Shown: piece by piece, positions 31,818-41,298 of the stretch
Layout: each line of letters opens with the position of its first letter
Position numbering within the stretch: position 1 is the first letter of the stretch
Assembly: GCA_023393915.1 (NCBI GenBank)
Contig: JAEXBS010000047.1
Location: forward strand, 372,001 to 436,000
Source: Bacteroidota bacterium
GTDB taxonomy: Bacteria > Bacteroidota > Bacteroidia > Flavobacteriales > Weeksellaceae
Length of the DNA: 64,000 nucleotides
Direction: 5' to 3'
Translations under genes and position numbers: made by a program
The notes under the pieces: generated by a model
Told to the model about the DNA's origin: nothing
Databases searched by the model: none
What the model saw: the letters and a program-made list of their open reading frames with translations, nothing else

Positions 31818-34679
31818 TTAGTAATTAAAGATTTCTTCTAAACTTAATGTAATAAGCTCACCCTCTTTTTCCAAAAGATTCCGCTTGATTTCACTTTCTT
31901 TTCCTATCAGAGCCATATTATAACGTACCTGTTGAATCCTTTCTTTATAAAAAGATTGAAGATCACTGAAATCTAAGGTTTGAACTTGTTTATAAATCTC
32001 TTCGCGAATGTCGTAATTGATCCCCAGTTTTTTTAAAGTATGAAGATTGAAAAACAAATTGGTCTTTATAATCCGTCCCGAAGCAATCCGTTTTAAAACT
32101 TGGGTTTTTGCACTCTCAAATTGAACAGGATGGTAAGGTAAGTCTTCCATCAAGGTATTCATCGATGTTAAAGCGGCAGATAATTTATCCGGTTGAGTAC
32201 CTAAAAAGGTAGACACATAATCCCATTCCCCGGCTTTAGTTGCATTATGGTAATAAGCATAAGCACTATAGGCTAAACTTTGACTCTCTCTGATTTGTTG
32301 AAATACAATACTTGACAATCCCGACCCGAAATACTCATTGAAAACATTCACCAATCCAAAATTCTTTGGATTCACTTCAGAACTTCTTCCAATTTTGGTC
32401 AATTCAACTTGCACCATATCGTAAGGAGTAAAGTAATAGGTGTTACTCCCCTTAGGTTTAGGGTAATAATTCTTCTGTGGAATAGGTTTTGTCGCTTGAG
32501 GAATAAGATTTTGCAAAACTTCTTTACAAGTATCTCCATCTTGACCATAGTAGAAGATTTCAAACGGATAGAAAACAAGTTCTTTAAGGATTTTCGTGAA
32601 ATCATGGCTCCCAAATCCTTTGAGCTGCTCGGTAGAAAATACATCTCTAAATCTAGATTCTCTTCCGAACTGGGCATATTGCACTAGCGCTTTATTGATT
32701 TTATTTTTATCCGTCTTGCTGACTTGTCTGGATTCTAAAATGGTACTTACAAACTCTTGGTACACCTCATCGCTATCTTTAACTTCTAAGACCCATTCTA
32801 GAAGTAAATCTATTCCCTTGCCAAGGTTTTCTTCCAGCCCTACTAAACTAATGCGAATCTCATCAGAAACCACTTGAAAATCAAAATTTACTCCAAGCTT
32901 ATAAAACTCTAGTTTAATCTCTTCGTTGCTTCTTTTTTCACTTCCCAAATAAGAGAGTAAAGAAATCGCTATTTCGTACTTTTTATCATGGTCTCGACCA
33001 AAAGGAAAAATGAAAGTCAGTTGACAACGATTATTCAATTTATTAGTTACGTGAAATCCTTTTCTACCTCGTACTTCAAAAGGAGAAATCTCTTTATCAA
33101 AATCTACAAATTGAGGCTCTATTGGGAGGGTCTCAATAGAAGAGATATACTGAAAAAAAGTACTTTTTTCTTCTTGATTCAATTGAATGGGAGAAATACC
33201 TGGATTTTCAACCCGAACCAAACTTGGATTCTCACCTTGCAGTTTCTTCACTTCTACATAATTATCCAAAAAGAACTCATTTGCAAAGGCAACGATTTCT
33301 TCCTTGGTAATGGATTCGTATTCTGCTACTTCCATTAGTTCGTCTTTCCAACTTTGCCCTCTTATATAACATTGATAAAGAAGTGTCGCTAGACCGTCAG
33401 AAGATTCAAGAGATTTTAATCGCTGAAATTTATAATCATTTAAAATTGCACTTAGCATCCAGTCAGCAAAATCCCCTTTCTTTATTTTCTCCAGAGAGTT
33501 CATTAAAAGCTCTTTGGCTTCTTCTAAACTCTGCTGCTCTTTAGGAACGATGACAAGAGAAATAAGCCCATAGTCTTTGAACCCTAGGCAGTAGCTTCCA
33601 GCGTAAAGCGCCTTTTGCTTACTATTTATATCCAAATCCAATATTCCAACCTCCCCCTGGTTCGACAAAAGAGAGGAGATTAAGTCTGCCAAATAAAATG
33701 CTCTTGTACTGTTGCTCTGAGTTCTCCACGCCAGATGCAATCTTGGAGCAGAAGGACTTAAGACCTGGGCGCTCTTCCGCTCGGTTAAAGGGAGTTCTTC
33801 TACTCTACTTTCTTTTGGAAGTTCACGGAAAGGAAGTTTTCCAAAGGTCCTGTCAATCGACTGAATGGTGGATTCGAACTCCAAATCCCCCACCAGAACC
33901 ATTGCATAATTATTAGGAACATAGTACTGATCAAAATAAGCGTGAATCGCTTTCATGGAAGGATTCTTTAAATGCTCCGGCTTACCAATGGTGGTTTGTT
34001 GTCCATTGGGATGCTCTGGAAAGAGTAGCGACATTACCATTTCATTTACAGCTCTTTGATCCATATCCTGTGCTCGGTTAAACTCTTCGTAAACAGTTTC
34101 AAGTTCCGTATGAAACAAACGCAAAGTCAATTCTGAAAACCGCTCCTTTTCAACCTCTAACCAACGCTGAAGTTCATTGGAGGGAATATTGTTTTTGTAG
34201 ACCGTTTCATCTAGCCACGTATGCGCATTGGTACCGCTTGCACCAAGAGAAGAGAGCAATTTGTCGTATTCTCCTGCAATTGCCAGATGACTAGCTTCTC
34301 CCGAAAGTCGATCGATTTCACGATAGATTTTCTTTTTCTCTTCAGCATCTACCGTTTCCTTGTGCTTCTCATACAAATCTGAGATTTGATCGAGATATAC
34401 CTTTTCCTTTTCCCAATCGATAGCTCCTATTTTGGAAGTTCCTTTGAACATCATGTGCTCTAGATAGTGAGCCAGTCCTGTATTGTCTTTAGGGTCCCGA
34501 TTACTACCGGTACGTACTGCTATGTAGGTTTGAATTCTTGGAGTTTCGGTATTTCGAGCTAAATAGACTTTCAGTCCATTTTTCAATGTATATATTCTAA
34601 CGCCGTACTGGTCGTTGTTCACCCCTTTATAGGAAAATCCTAAGGAATCTTCCGCAGTGTATTCTTTGTATTGAGTCAT
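31818..34679 (-). CDS. Two-domain M16 metallopeptidase (insulinase family)
   Basis: The protein has 953 residues. The inverted zinc motif is HYLEH (in TGLAHYLEHMMFKG), with the third ligand in ELETVYEEFNRAQD. A second, non-catalytic half carries QIRESQSLAYSAYAYY, the usual Arg/Tyr substrate clamp, so both halves form a one-chain clamshell. It begins MTQYKEYTAEDSL with no signal peptide, so it is probably cytoplasmic, unlike many Bacteroidota relatives. I use ATG at 34679; a TTG two codons earlier overlaps a CATTTTTG (7/8) -7-like box. Likely substrates are peptides. Confidence 0.9.
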   Translation of the reverse strand: MTQYKEYTAEDSLGFSYKGVNNDQYGVRIYTLKNGLKVYLARNTETPRIQTYIAVRTGSNRDPKDNTGLAHYLEHMMFKGTSKIGAIDWEKEKVYLDQISDLYEKHKETVDAEEKKKIYREIDRLSGEASHLAIAGEYDKLLSSLGASGTNAHTWLDETVYKNNIPSNELQRWLEVEKERFSELTLRLFHTELETVYEEFNRAQDMDQRAVNEMVMSLLFPEHPNGQQTTIGKPEHLKNPSMKAIHAYFDQYYVPNNYAMVLVGDLEFESTIQSIDRTFGKLPFRELPKESRVEELPLTERKSAQVLSPSAPRLHLAWRTQSNSTRAFYLADLISSLLSNQGEVGILDLDINSKQKALYAGSYCLGFKDYGLISLVIVPKEQQSLEEAKELLMNSLEKIKKGDFADWMLSAILNDYKFQRLKSLESSDGLATLLYQCYIRGQSWKDELMEVAEYESITKEEIVAFANEFFLDNYVEVKKLQGENPSLVRVENPGISPIQLNQEEKSTFFQYISSIETLPIEPQFVDFDKEISPFEVRGRKGFHVTNKLNNRCQLTFIFPFGRDHDKKYEIAISLLSYLGSEKRSNEEIKLEFYKLGVNFDFQVVSDEIRISLVGLEENLGKGIDLLLEWVLEVKDSDEVYQEFVSTILESRQVSKTDKNKINKALVQYAQFGRESRFRDVFSTEQLKGFGSHDFTKILKELVFYPFEIFYYGQDGDTCKEVLQNLIPQATKPIPQKNYYPKPKGSNTYYFTPYDMVQVELTKIGRSSEVNPKNFGLVNVFNEYFGSGLSSIVFQQIRESQSLAYSAYAYYHNATKAGEWDYVSTFLGTQPDKLSAALTSMNTLMEDLPYHPVQFESAKTQVLKRIASGRIIKTNLFFNLHTLKKLGINYDIREEIYKQVQTLDFSDLQSFYKERIQQVRYNMALIGKESEIKRNLLEKEGELITLSLEEIFNY

Positions 34680-34747
34680 TGACAAAAATGTTTGTTATTC
34701 TACAATAAAGCAGAATGCATAAAAAAATTAAAAGAATAAATACCAAA

Positions 34748-37567
34748 TTAATGCGCCTGAAGCCAGTTCTTTCCTTCACCAATTTCGACGGTTAAAGGAA
34801 CACGAGTTTTATAGGCGTTTTCCATTTCATGGCGAATTAACTCTTTGGCCTTTTCCACTTCTGATTCTGGCGATTCAAACACTAGTTCATCATGGACTTG
34901 CAGCAACATTTGAGTAGAGAAACCTTTCTCGCTGAGTTTCTTTTCAATCTGAATCATGGCCAGCTTGATAATATCAGCTGCAGATCCTTGAATAGGAGCA
35001 TTCACTGCATTCCTTTCCGAATGACCTCTTACTACAAAATTATTGGAATTAATATCTTTTAAATGACGTTTTCTTCCCAAGATGGTAGTGACAAAACCTT
35101 GATCTCTAGCTTTTTCTACCTGTTTTGCCATCCACTCTTTCAATTTTGGATAGGTTTCATAATAGGCTTCAATCATCTTTTTTGCTTCTGATCTCGAAAG
35201 TCCGGTTTGTTCAGCAAGTCCAAAAGCTCCCTGTCCGTAGATGATTCCAAAATTCACGGTCTTAGCTTGACTTCTTTGAAGACGGGACACTTGTTCAATA
35301 GGAACATTAAAAAGTTTTGAGGCGGTTGCAGCGTGAATATCCATTCCTTTTTCAAAAGCTTCAATCATGGTAGTCTCATCGGCAATCTCCGCGATTAATC
35401 GAAGTTCGATTTGGGAATAGTCGGCCGCTAATATTTTATTTCCATCGGCCGCAACAAAAGCTCCACGAATCTGCTGTCCTCTTTCGGTTCGGATCGGGAT
35501 ATTTTGAAGGTTGGGGTTCTGTGAAGCAAGTCGACCGGTGGCCGCAGTGGTTTGCGAAAAATTAGTGTGTACCCTTTGATCTACTTCACTGTTCTGATTA
35601 GGTAGGGCATCCACATAGGTGGACTTGAGTTTTTGAAGCATTCGGTACTCCAGTATGGGTGTAATAATTTCATGCTTACCAGACAACTTTTGCAGCACAT
35701 CCTCAGAAGTAGCGTATTGTCCTGTTTTGGTCTTCTTTGCTTTGGCATCTAACTTAAGCTCGTCAAAGAGCACTTCACCTAATTGACGCGGAGAATTTAA
35801 ATTAAACTCCTTTCCTGCAAGCGAAGTGATTTGTTCTTCCAATTCTTTAAGGTCTCTCTCGAGATCTTTGCTTTCACTCTCGAGCCAATCCACATCCAGT
35901 TGAATCCCACGAAGCTCCATATTCCCTAGGACTTTGACTAGGGGCATTTCTATCGTTTCAAACACTTCTTTTAACGCCTCTTTTTCTAATTGAGGAGCAA
36001 AGAGCTTAAAGAGTTGGAAAGTTATATCTGCATCTTCTGCAGCATAACGCGTCTGTAGAGTGAGCTCCACCTCTCGAAAAGAAAGTTGGTTTTTTCCCTT
36101 TTTCCCAATTAGCTCTTCGATGGCCATGGGCGTATAATTTAGATACATCTCAGAGAGGTAGTCCATTCCATGCCTCCCGTCAGGATTAAGCAGATAATGC
36201 GCAATCATTGTATCGAACCAGGGCCCCTCTACATTAATTCCGTGTCGTGCTAGTACTTTATAATCGTATTTTAGGTTGTGACCCACTTTTAGAACCTCTT
36301 TACTTTCAAAAAATGGACGCACGATCTCAAAGATATTTCGTGCTTGCTGGGGATCCCTAGGAATGGGAACGTAGTAAGCAAGCCCTTTTCGGTAAGAAAA
36401 ACTCATCCCTACTAATTCGGCAGAAAGCTCATCCAAAGAAGTCGTTTCTGTATCGAAACAAACTACAGGATTTTTCATTAGGTTTTCCACCAAAAGCTTA
36501 AGTGCCTTTTCTCCTTGAATCATCTGATAGAGATGATCGTTTTCATCCATTCGTAACTTAGTGGAAGTAGCCTTTTCCAAGGCTTCGTAGTTGGCAAACA
36601 AATCCAATTGCATCGCCTCATTTCCCGCAGGCATTTTAATCCCCTCACTAGCCGATTCTACGCTATGAGCATTGATTTCATTGAAAGCACGGTAAAGATT
36701 CTCGTAGAGTCTTCTGAATTCAATTTCATCAAAAACTTCTCTTACTTTTTCAAAATCTGGAGTCTCTAGATCGTACTTTTCGTAATCAAATTCTATGGGT
36801 GCATCACAGATAATGGTAGCTAGTTTCTTGGAAAGCCTACCTCTTTCTGCTGAGTTTTCTACTTTCTCTTTCAACTTTCCTTTCAGCTCATGCGTATTTT
36901 CAAGTAAGGTTTCCAAAGTTCCATAGGTTTGAAGAAATTTCATCGCTGTCTTCTCTCCTACGCCTTCGAGTCCTGGAATATTATCTACAGCGTCCCCCAT
37001 CATTGCAAGGAAATCAATCACCTGCTTAGGATCCTCAATACCGTATTTCAATTTTACTTCCTCCTCTCCAATGATCTCAAATTCAGCACCCTTTTTGCCT
37101 GGTTTGTATATTTTAATGTTGGGGGTAACCAATTGAGCAAAGTCCTTATCAGGGGTAACCATATAAGTTAGATATCCTTGTTTTTCCGCTTTGCATGCAA
37201 TCGTTCCTATGACATCGTCCGCTTCATAGCCTTCCACCCCTAAAATAGGAACATGCATGGCCTCTAATATTCTATGAATGTAGGGAACAGCAATCTTAAT
37301 GGCCTCCGGCGTTTCACTTCGATTGGCTTTGTACTCAGCAAAATCATTGGTTCTAACCGATGCTTTGCCTACATCAAAAACGACGGCCAAATGGGTAGGT
37401 TTCTGCTTTCTAATTAGCTCAATTAATGAGTTGGTAAAACCAAATATTGCTGAAGTATCAATCCCGGTACTCGTCACCCTAGGTGAACGAATAAGTGCAT
37501 AATAACCACGAAAAATCATGGCATAGGCATCAATGAGAAATAGACGTTTATCGTTATTTTCTGACAT
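34748..37567 (-). CDS. polA: DNA polymerase I
   Basis: The protein has 939 residues. A 5'-3' exonuclease domain (LFLIDAYAMIFRGYYAL, EGYEADDVIGTIA, PDKDFAQLV) comes first. A 3'-5' exonuclease domain with VCFDTETTSLDE follows, so the proofreading acids are intact. The polymerase motifs A (ADYSQIELRLIAEI), B (RSQAKTVNFGIIYGQG) and C (QVHDELVFE) are all present. The longer ORF starts at 37585, but a perfect -7 box overlaps that ATG and lies 5 nt before the ATG at 37567. The latter is therefore the start and the mRNA is predicted to be leaderless. Confidence 0.98.
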   Translation of the reverse strand: MSENNDKRLFLIDAYAMIFRGYYALIRSPRVTSTGIDTSAIFGFTNSLIELIRKQKPTHLAVVFDVGKASVRTNDFAEYKANRSETPEAIKIAVPYIHRILEAMHVPILGVEGYEADDVIGTIACKAEKQGYLTYMVTPDKDFAQLVTPNIKIYKPGKKGAEFEIIGEEEVKLKYGIEDPKQVIDFLAMMGDAVDNIPGLEGVGEKTAMKFLQTYGTLETLLENTHELKGKLKEKVENSAERGRLSKKLATIICDAPIEFDYEKYDLETPDFEKVREVFDEIEFRRLYENLYRAFNEINAHSVESASEGIKMPAGNEAMQLDLFANYEALEKATSTKLRMDENDHLYQMIQGEKALKLLVENLMKNPVVCFDTETTSLDELSAELVGMSFSYRKGLAYYVPIPRDPQQARNIFEIVRPFFESKEVLKVGHNLKYDYKVLARHGINVEGPWFDTMIAHYLLNPDGRHGMDYLSEMYLNYTPMAIEELIGKKGKNQLSFREVELTLQTRYAAEDADITFQLFKLFAPQLEKEALKEVFETIEMPLVKVLGNMELRGIQLDVDWLESESKDLERDLKELEEQITSLAGKEFNLNSPRQLGEVLFDELKLDAKAKKTKTGQYATSEDVLQKLSGKHEIITPILEYRMLQKLKSTYVDALPNQNSEVDQRVHTNFSQTTAATGRLASQNPNLQNIPIRTERGQQIRGAFVAADGNKILAADYSQIELRLIAEIADETTMIEAFEKGMDIHAATASKLFNVPIEQVSRLQRSQAKTVNFGIIYGQGAFGLAEQTGLSRSEAKKMIEAYYETYPKLKEWMAKQVEKARDQGFVTTILGRKRHLKDINSNNFVVRGHSERNAVNAPIQGSAADIIKLAMIQIEKKLSEKGFSTQMLLQVHDELVFESPESEVEKAKELIRHEMENAYKTRVPLTVEIGEGKNWLQAH

Positions 37568-37572
37568 AAAAG

Positions 37573-37580
37573 CAAAGATA
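37573..37580 (-). promoter_or_regulatory. -7 box of polA, 5 nt before its start codon
   Basis: The minus strand reads TATCTTTG, a full match; CTTTT separates it from ATG. Confidence 0.65.
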
Positions 37581-37666
37581 AACAAATCTTATGGCGATAA
37601 AAGTTTTGCGCCGATAGAATCCAAGAAGCTCCCTTAAATTTATTTCACATCTTAGAAGAGAAATAG

Positions 37667-37674
37667 TACTTTTG
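37667..37674 (+). promoter_or_regulatory. -7 box of the HipA-like kinase, 5 nt before its start codon
   Basis: TACTTTTG, a full match, overlaps the in-frame GTG at 37674, ruling that codon out as a start. TGACT separates it from ATG 37680. Confidence 0.65.
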
Positions 37675-37679
37675 TGACT

Positions 37680-38459
37680 ATGGAAAACAACTCCTTACGC
37701 TCTGTTACGGTGAATCGGTATATTGTACCGCTTCGAGAAGGTGGAAGCCTTCCTGCACTTGCAGAAGCAGACGATGATTTTAAATACGTTGTGAAATTCC
37801 GTGGAGCGGGTCATGGCGTTAAAATGCTAATTTCAGAACTTCTAGGTGGACTGATTGCTAAGACATTGGAGCTGAACGTACCGGAACTCGTCCTGGTTCA
37901 TTTGGATGAGGATTTTGGACGCAGCGAAGGCGATGAAGAAATTCAAGATCTTCTCAAATTTTCAAAAGGACTAAATTTAGGTCTTCATTACCTCTCAGGT
38001 GCATTAGCCTACGAACCTAGCATCAAAATTGACTACTTATTAGCCTCCAAGATCGTTTGGTTAGATGCGTTTATTACGAACATTGACCGAACCTATAAAA
38101 ACACGAATCTTCTTATGTGGAAAAGTGAGCTTTGGGTTATAGATAATGGAGCTTCCTTCTATTTTCACCATTCGTGGCAGGATTTTGAAAAAGCAGCAAA
38201 ATCGCCTTTCGCTTATGTAAAAGATCATGTACTGTTGCCTAAAGCACACCGCTTAGATCAGGCTGATCAGTGGGCAAAAGAACGATTATCTCCTGAAATT
38301 CTACGCTCCATCGTAAATCAAATTCCAGAGGATTGGCTCCACTGGGAGGACACTGAAATGAATCCCGAGCAAATCAAAGAAGTGTATTTTCAATTCTTAA
38401 CGACACGTCTTGAACATTCTCACCTATTTTTAAAAACTGCCGAAGATGCAAGAAGATAA
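37680..38459 (+). CDS. HipA-like kinase (HipA_2 type)
   Basis: The protein has 259 residues and is shorter than classical HipA toxins. It has a kinase core: VVKFRGAGHG with the ATP-binding Lys (residue 39), a catalytic-loop segment TNIDRTYKNTNLLMW (Asp, Asn) and a metal-binding WVIDNGASFYF (Asp-x-Gly). All residues needed for phosphotransfer appear to be present. It lacks a HipB partner; the next gene is DUF3037 and overlaps by 14 nt. I know this pair as a recurrent, uncharacterised two-gene unit. The substrate is unknown. Whether it is a toxin is not established. Confidence 0.88.
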   Translation: MENNSLRSVTVNRYIVPLREGGSLPALAEADDDFKYVVKFRGAGHGVKMLISELLGGLIAKTLELNVPELVLVHLDEDFGRSEGDEEIQDLLKFSKGLNLGLHYLSGALAYEPSIKIDYLLASKIVWLDAFITNIDRTYKNTNLLMWKSELWVIDNGASFYFHHSWQDFEKAAKSPFAYVKDHVLLPKAHRLDQADQWAKERLSPEILRSIVNQIPEDWLHWEDTEMNPEQIKEVYFQFLTTRLEHSHLFLKTAEDARR

Positions 38460-38829
38460 ATTATACGAATACGCTGTCTTGCGTCTGGTACCTATGGTGG
38501 AAAGGGAAGAGTTTTTTAATGTAGGCTTAGTTCTTTTCTCCAAGAAGGAACGCTATCTGCAGGCACGGGTTTTCTTATGCGAAGAAAAGTTTCATCTGAT
38601 TTCTAAAGATTTAAATTATCAAGAAATCTCAGAAAGTCTTGAGAACTTCGTGCAAATTGCTCACGGAAACAAAGAATCCGGCCCTATTGCTGTTTTAGAA
38701 ACCCCTGAGAGATTTCGCTGGTTAACTGCAGTACGAAGCAGTGTTATTCAGACCTCTCGTCCCCATCCAGGAAAATCAAAGGACCTCGATAAAACATTCG
38801 ATCGTTTGTTTAAAGAGCTCGTTAAGTAA
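38446..38829 (+). CDS. DUF3037 protein, partner of the HipA-like kinase
   Basis: The protein has 127 residues. The DUF3037 pattern is seen: YEYAVLRLVPMVEREEFFNVGLVLFSKKERYL and the C-terminal RPHPGKSKDLDKTFDRLFKEL. Its first 14 nt overlap the kinase gene, so translation is coupled. There is no helix-turn-helix, so it is not a HipB-like repressor. It could be a substrate, an activator or an antidote of the kinase. The convergent helicase gene ends 5 nt beyond its stop. Confidence 0.88.
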   Translation: MQEDKLYEYAVLRLVPMVEREEFFNVGLVLFSKKERYLQARVFLCEEKFHLISKDLNYQEISESLENFVQIAHGNKESGPIAVLETPERFRWLTAVRSSVIQTSRPHPGKSKDLDKTFDRLFKELVK

Positions 38830-38834
38830 CTTAG

Positions 38835-41174
38835 TTACAGTTTAATTAATTTGGCAAACTTCAATATGAGGTTTTTTTCTCCTTCCAAATCGAATTTTAC
38901 TTTGGCTTTAATATTTCCGGGATCACTTCCGTCTAAAAATTGAACTTCCCCCACACCAAAACGCTCATGGCGCACTCGGTCTCCAACTTGGATGTCCTCA
39001 TTTCGCGTTCCTGAAGGATGGATTATTGTAGCTTTGGAAACAGGTCGTAAATTTCTAGAGGATCCTATTGAAGGCGTATCAGAGGAACGGGAAGACAATT
39101 TTTTTTTAGGCTCAAGTTTTTTAAAACTTCTAGGCTCACTAACCTCTGAATCAAATAGGGAAGACGCGAGCCCTGAATGATTTTTGAAACGGCTTTCTAC
39201 TGCAGGATTGAGGAACTCTAAATAATTCGAATTCACCTCACTTAAGAAACGGGACGGTTCTGCATCTGTAATTTTACCCCATTGAAATCTCGAAATCGCA
39301 TAAGAAAAGTAGGCCTGCTTCTCTGCTCGCGTTAAAGCAACATAAAACAATCGACGCTCTTCCTCCAATTCTTCTCTAGTGGAAGAACTCATAAAACTTG
39401 GAAAAAGGTTTTCTTCTAATCCGACCAGATGAACGATTGGAAACTCCAAACCTTTTGAGAGGTGTATTGTCATCAAAGATACTTTTGCGGATGTATCGTT
39501 CTTATCCAGATCCAGGTCTGAAGAAAGAGCACTACTCTCTAAGAATGCACTTAGACTAGGGTCTCCGTCTTCTAATTGTATCTGCTCATCTAAAAAACCT
39601 CGAAGGGAGTTGAGTAGTTCCTGAACATTTTCTACTCTTGAAATTCCCTCAGGGGTCTGATCGTCTTTTAAGAAGCGAATAAGACCGCTTCGCTTTGCGA
39701 CCTCCAGCCCTAAGGTATAGAGGTCCTCGGTTTTCATTAACACACGGAACGCCTCGATCAACGACCAAAAGTCAGAAAGCTTATTTAACGTCCCATTATT
39801 CAGCCCTATATAAGGAGAATGTTCAGGCAATTGTTCAAGGACTTGAGCTATAGAAAGTCCACGGGAATCCGCATAGACTAACAGTTTATTTTGCGTCGTC
39901 TCTCCAATTCCTCTTGCGGGATAATTAATGATCCTACTGAGCGCTTCATTATCGTTTTCATTGACTAGTAATCTTAAATAGGCCAACAAATCCTTTACTT
40001 CTTTTCTTTGATAGAAAGAAAGCCCTCCGTAAACTTGATAAGGAATATTCTTTTTTCGTAAAGCTTCTTCAAAGGCTCTGGTTTGTGAATTGGTACGGTA
40101 CAAAATCGCAAAATCACTAAACTCTTTTTGTTCACTTAAATGCAAATTCCAGATGTTACCTGCTACAAATCCTGCCTCATCTGCATCGGATAAAGCGCGG
40201 TACACCTTGATCTTCTCGCCCACTTCGTTATCACTGAAAACATTCTTTTTGAATTGCTGGGTGTTTTTTGAAATCACATCATTTGCTGCATCAACAATGT
40301 TCTGTGTACTGCGGTAATTTTGTTCGAGCGATACGGTGACTGCATCGGGATAATCCTTGTTGAAGTTTAAAATATTGTAAATATTTGCTCCTCTGAAAGA
40401 ATAAATGGATTGCGCATCGTCCCCTACCACACAAATATTTTCGAATCGTGAAGCAAGCGCTTTTACAATCAGGTATTGCGAATGGTTGGTATCCTGGTAC
40501 TCATCTACAAGTATGTAGCGGAAGCGGTCTTGGTATTTCGCTAACACTTCCGGAAATCGAGTAAGAAGCTCATTAGTTCTAAGCAGCAAATCATCAAAAT
40601 CCATAGCTCCGTTTTTAAAACAGCTTTCTACATACTTTTGGTATACTTGACCTAAATTTTTTAACCCTGCTTTCTCATCCGCTTCCATTAGCTCCGGATT
40701 GGAAAAATAGGCTTTCACCGTAATCAAACTGTTTTTGTAAGCAGAGATTCTTGACATGACTTTCTTGGGTTTGTACATATCTGAATCCAAAGAAAGTTCT
40801 TTGATAACTTTCTTTAAGACATTTAATGAATCTTGCGTGTCGTATATCGTGAAATTCGAGGGAAAACCTAACAGGTGCGCTTCACTTCTTAGAATTCTAG
40901 CGAAAACAGAGTGAAACGTTCCCATCCATATGGATTTTGCATCCGAATCACCCACCACTTTTGAAATTCTTTCCTTCATTTCTCTTGCGGCTTTATTAGT
41001 AAAGGTTAAAGCCAAAATATGAAATGGACTAACTCCATTTTGAATCAAATGTGCAATGCGAAGCGTAAGCACCCGAGTTTTGCCAGAACCTGCACCCGCC
41101 AATACCATAAGGGGGCCTTTTAATGTTGTAACTGCTTCGTATTGAGAAGGATTGAGACCTTTTAAGTAATCCAT
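38835..41174 (-). CDS. uvrD: UvrD/PcrA-type superfamily I DNA helicase
   Basis: This 779-residue 3'-5' helicase has all the helicase motifs: Walker A AGAGSGKT, DEYQDTNHSQY (Walker B), VGDDAQSIYSFRGA, LEQNYRST, SLMTIHLSKGLEFPIVHL and FYVALTRAEK. The C-terminal end VGDRVRHERFGVGEV resembles the Tudor-like domain of PcrA, which binds RNA polymerase. The role is DNA repair and removal of stalled complexes. PcrA and UvrD are hard to separate by sequence alone. Its promoter has ideal spacing. Confidence 0.95.
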   Translation of the reverse strand: MDYLKGLNPSQYEAVTTLKGPLMVLAGAGSGKTRVLTLRIAHLIQNGVSPFHILALTFTNKAAREMKERISKVVGDSDAKSIWMGTFHSVFARILRSEAHLLGFPSNFTIYDTQDSLNVLKKVIKELSLDSDMYKPKKVMSRISAYKNSLITVKAYFSNPELMEADEKAGLKNLGQVYQKYVESCFKNGAMDFDDLLLRTNELLTRFPEVLAKYQDRFRYILVDEYQDTNHSQYLIVKALASRFENICVVGDDAQSIYSFRGANIYNILNFNKDYPDAVTVSLEQNYRSTQNIVDAANDVISKNTQQFKKNVFSDNEVGEKIKVYRALSDADEAGFVAGNIWNLHLSEQKEFSDFAILYRTNSQTRAFEEALRKKNIPYQVYGGLSFYQRKEVKDLLAYLRLLVNENDNEALSRIINYPARGIGETTQNKLLVYADSRGLSIAQVLEQLPEHSPYIGLNNGTLNKLSDFWSLIEAFRVLMKTEDLYTLGLEVAKRSGLIRFLKDDQTPEGISRVENVQELLNSLRGFLDEQIQLEDGDPSLSAFLESSALSSDLDLDKNDTSAKVSLMTIHLSKGLEFPIVHLVGLEENLFPSFMSSSTREELEEERRLFYVALTRAEKQAYFSYAISRFQWGKITDAEPSRFLSEVNSNYLEFLNPAVESRFKNHSGLASSLFDSEVSEPRSFKKLEPKKKLSSRSSDTPSIGSSRNLRPVSKATIIHPSGTRNEDIQVGDRVRHERFGVGEVQFLDGSDPGNIKAKVKFDLEGEKNLILKFAKLIKL

Positions 41175-41198
41175 GAAAAATGAAAGTTTTAGAACCTA

Positions 41199-41229
41199 CA
41201 AATCTAGTCAATTCTAGACGCTACTCAAA
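41199..41229 (-). promoter_or_regulatory. Promoter of the helicase gene (TTTG, 19-nt spacer, TAGATTTG)
   Basis: Minus strand: TTTG (41229-41226), 19 nt, then TAGATTTG (41206-41199), all consensus. The start codon follows 24 nt later. Confidence 0.8.
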
Positions 41230-41298
41230 ACTCTAGAAGCTCGCCTTAGGAAGAAAAAGAGAAACTTTACTCTTAATTGAGGTGTTGATTTATAAAAA

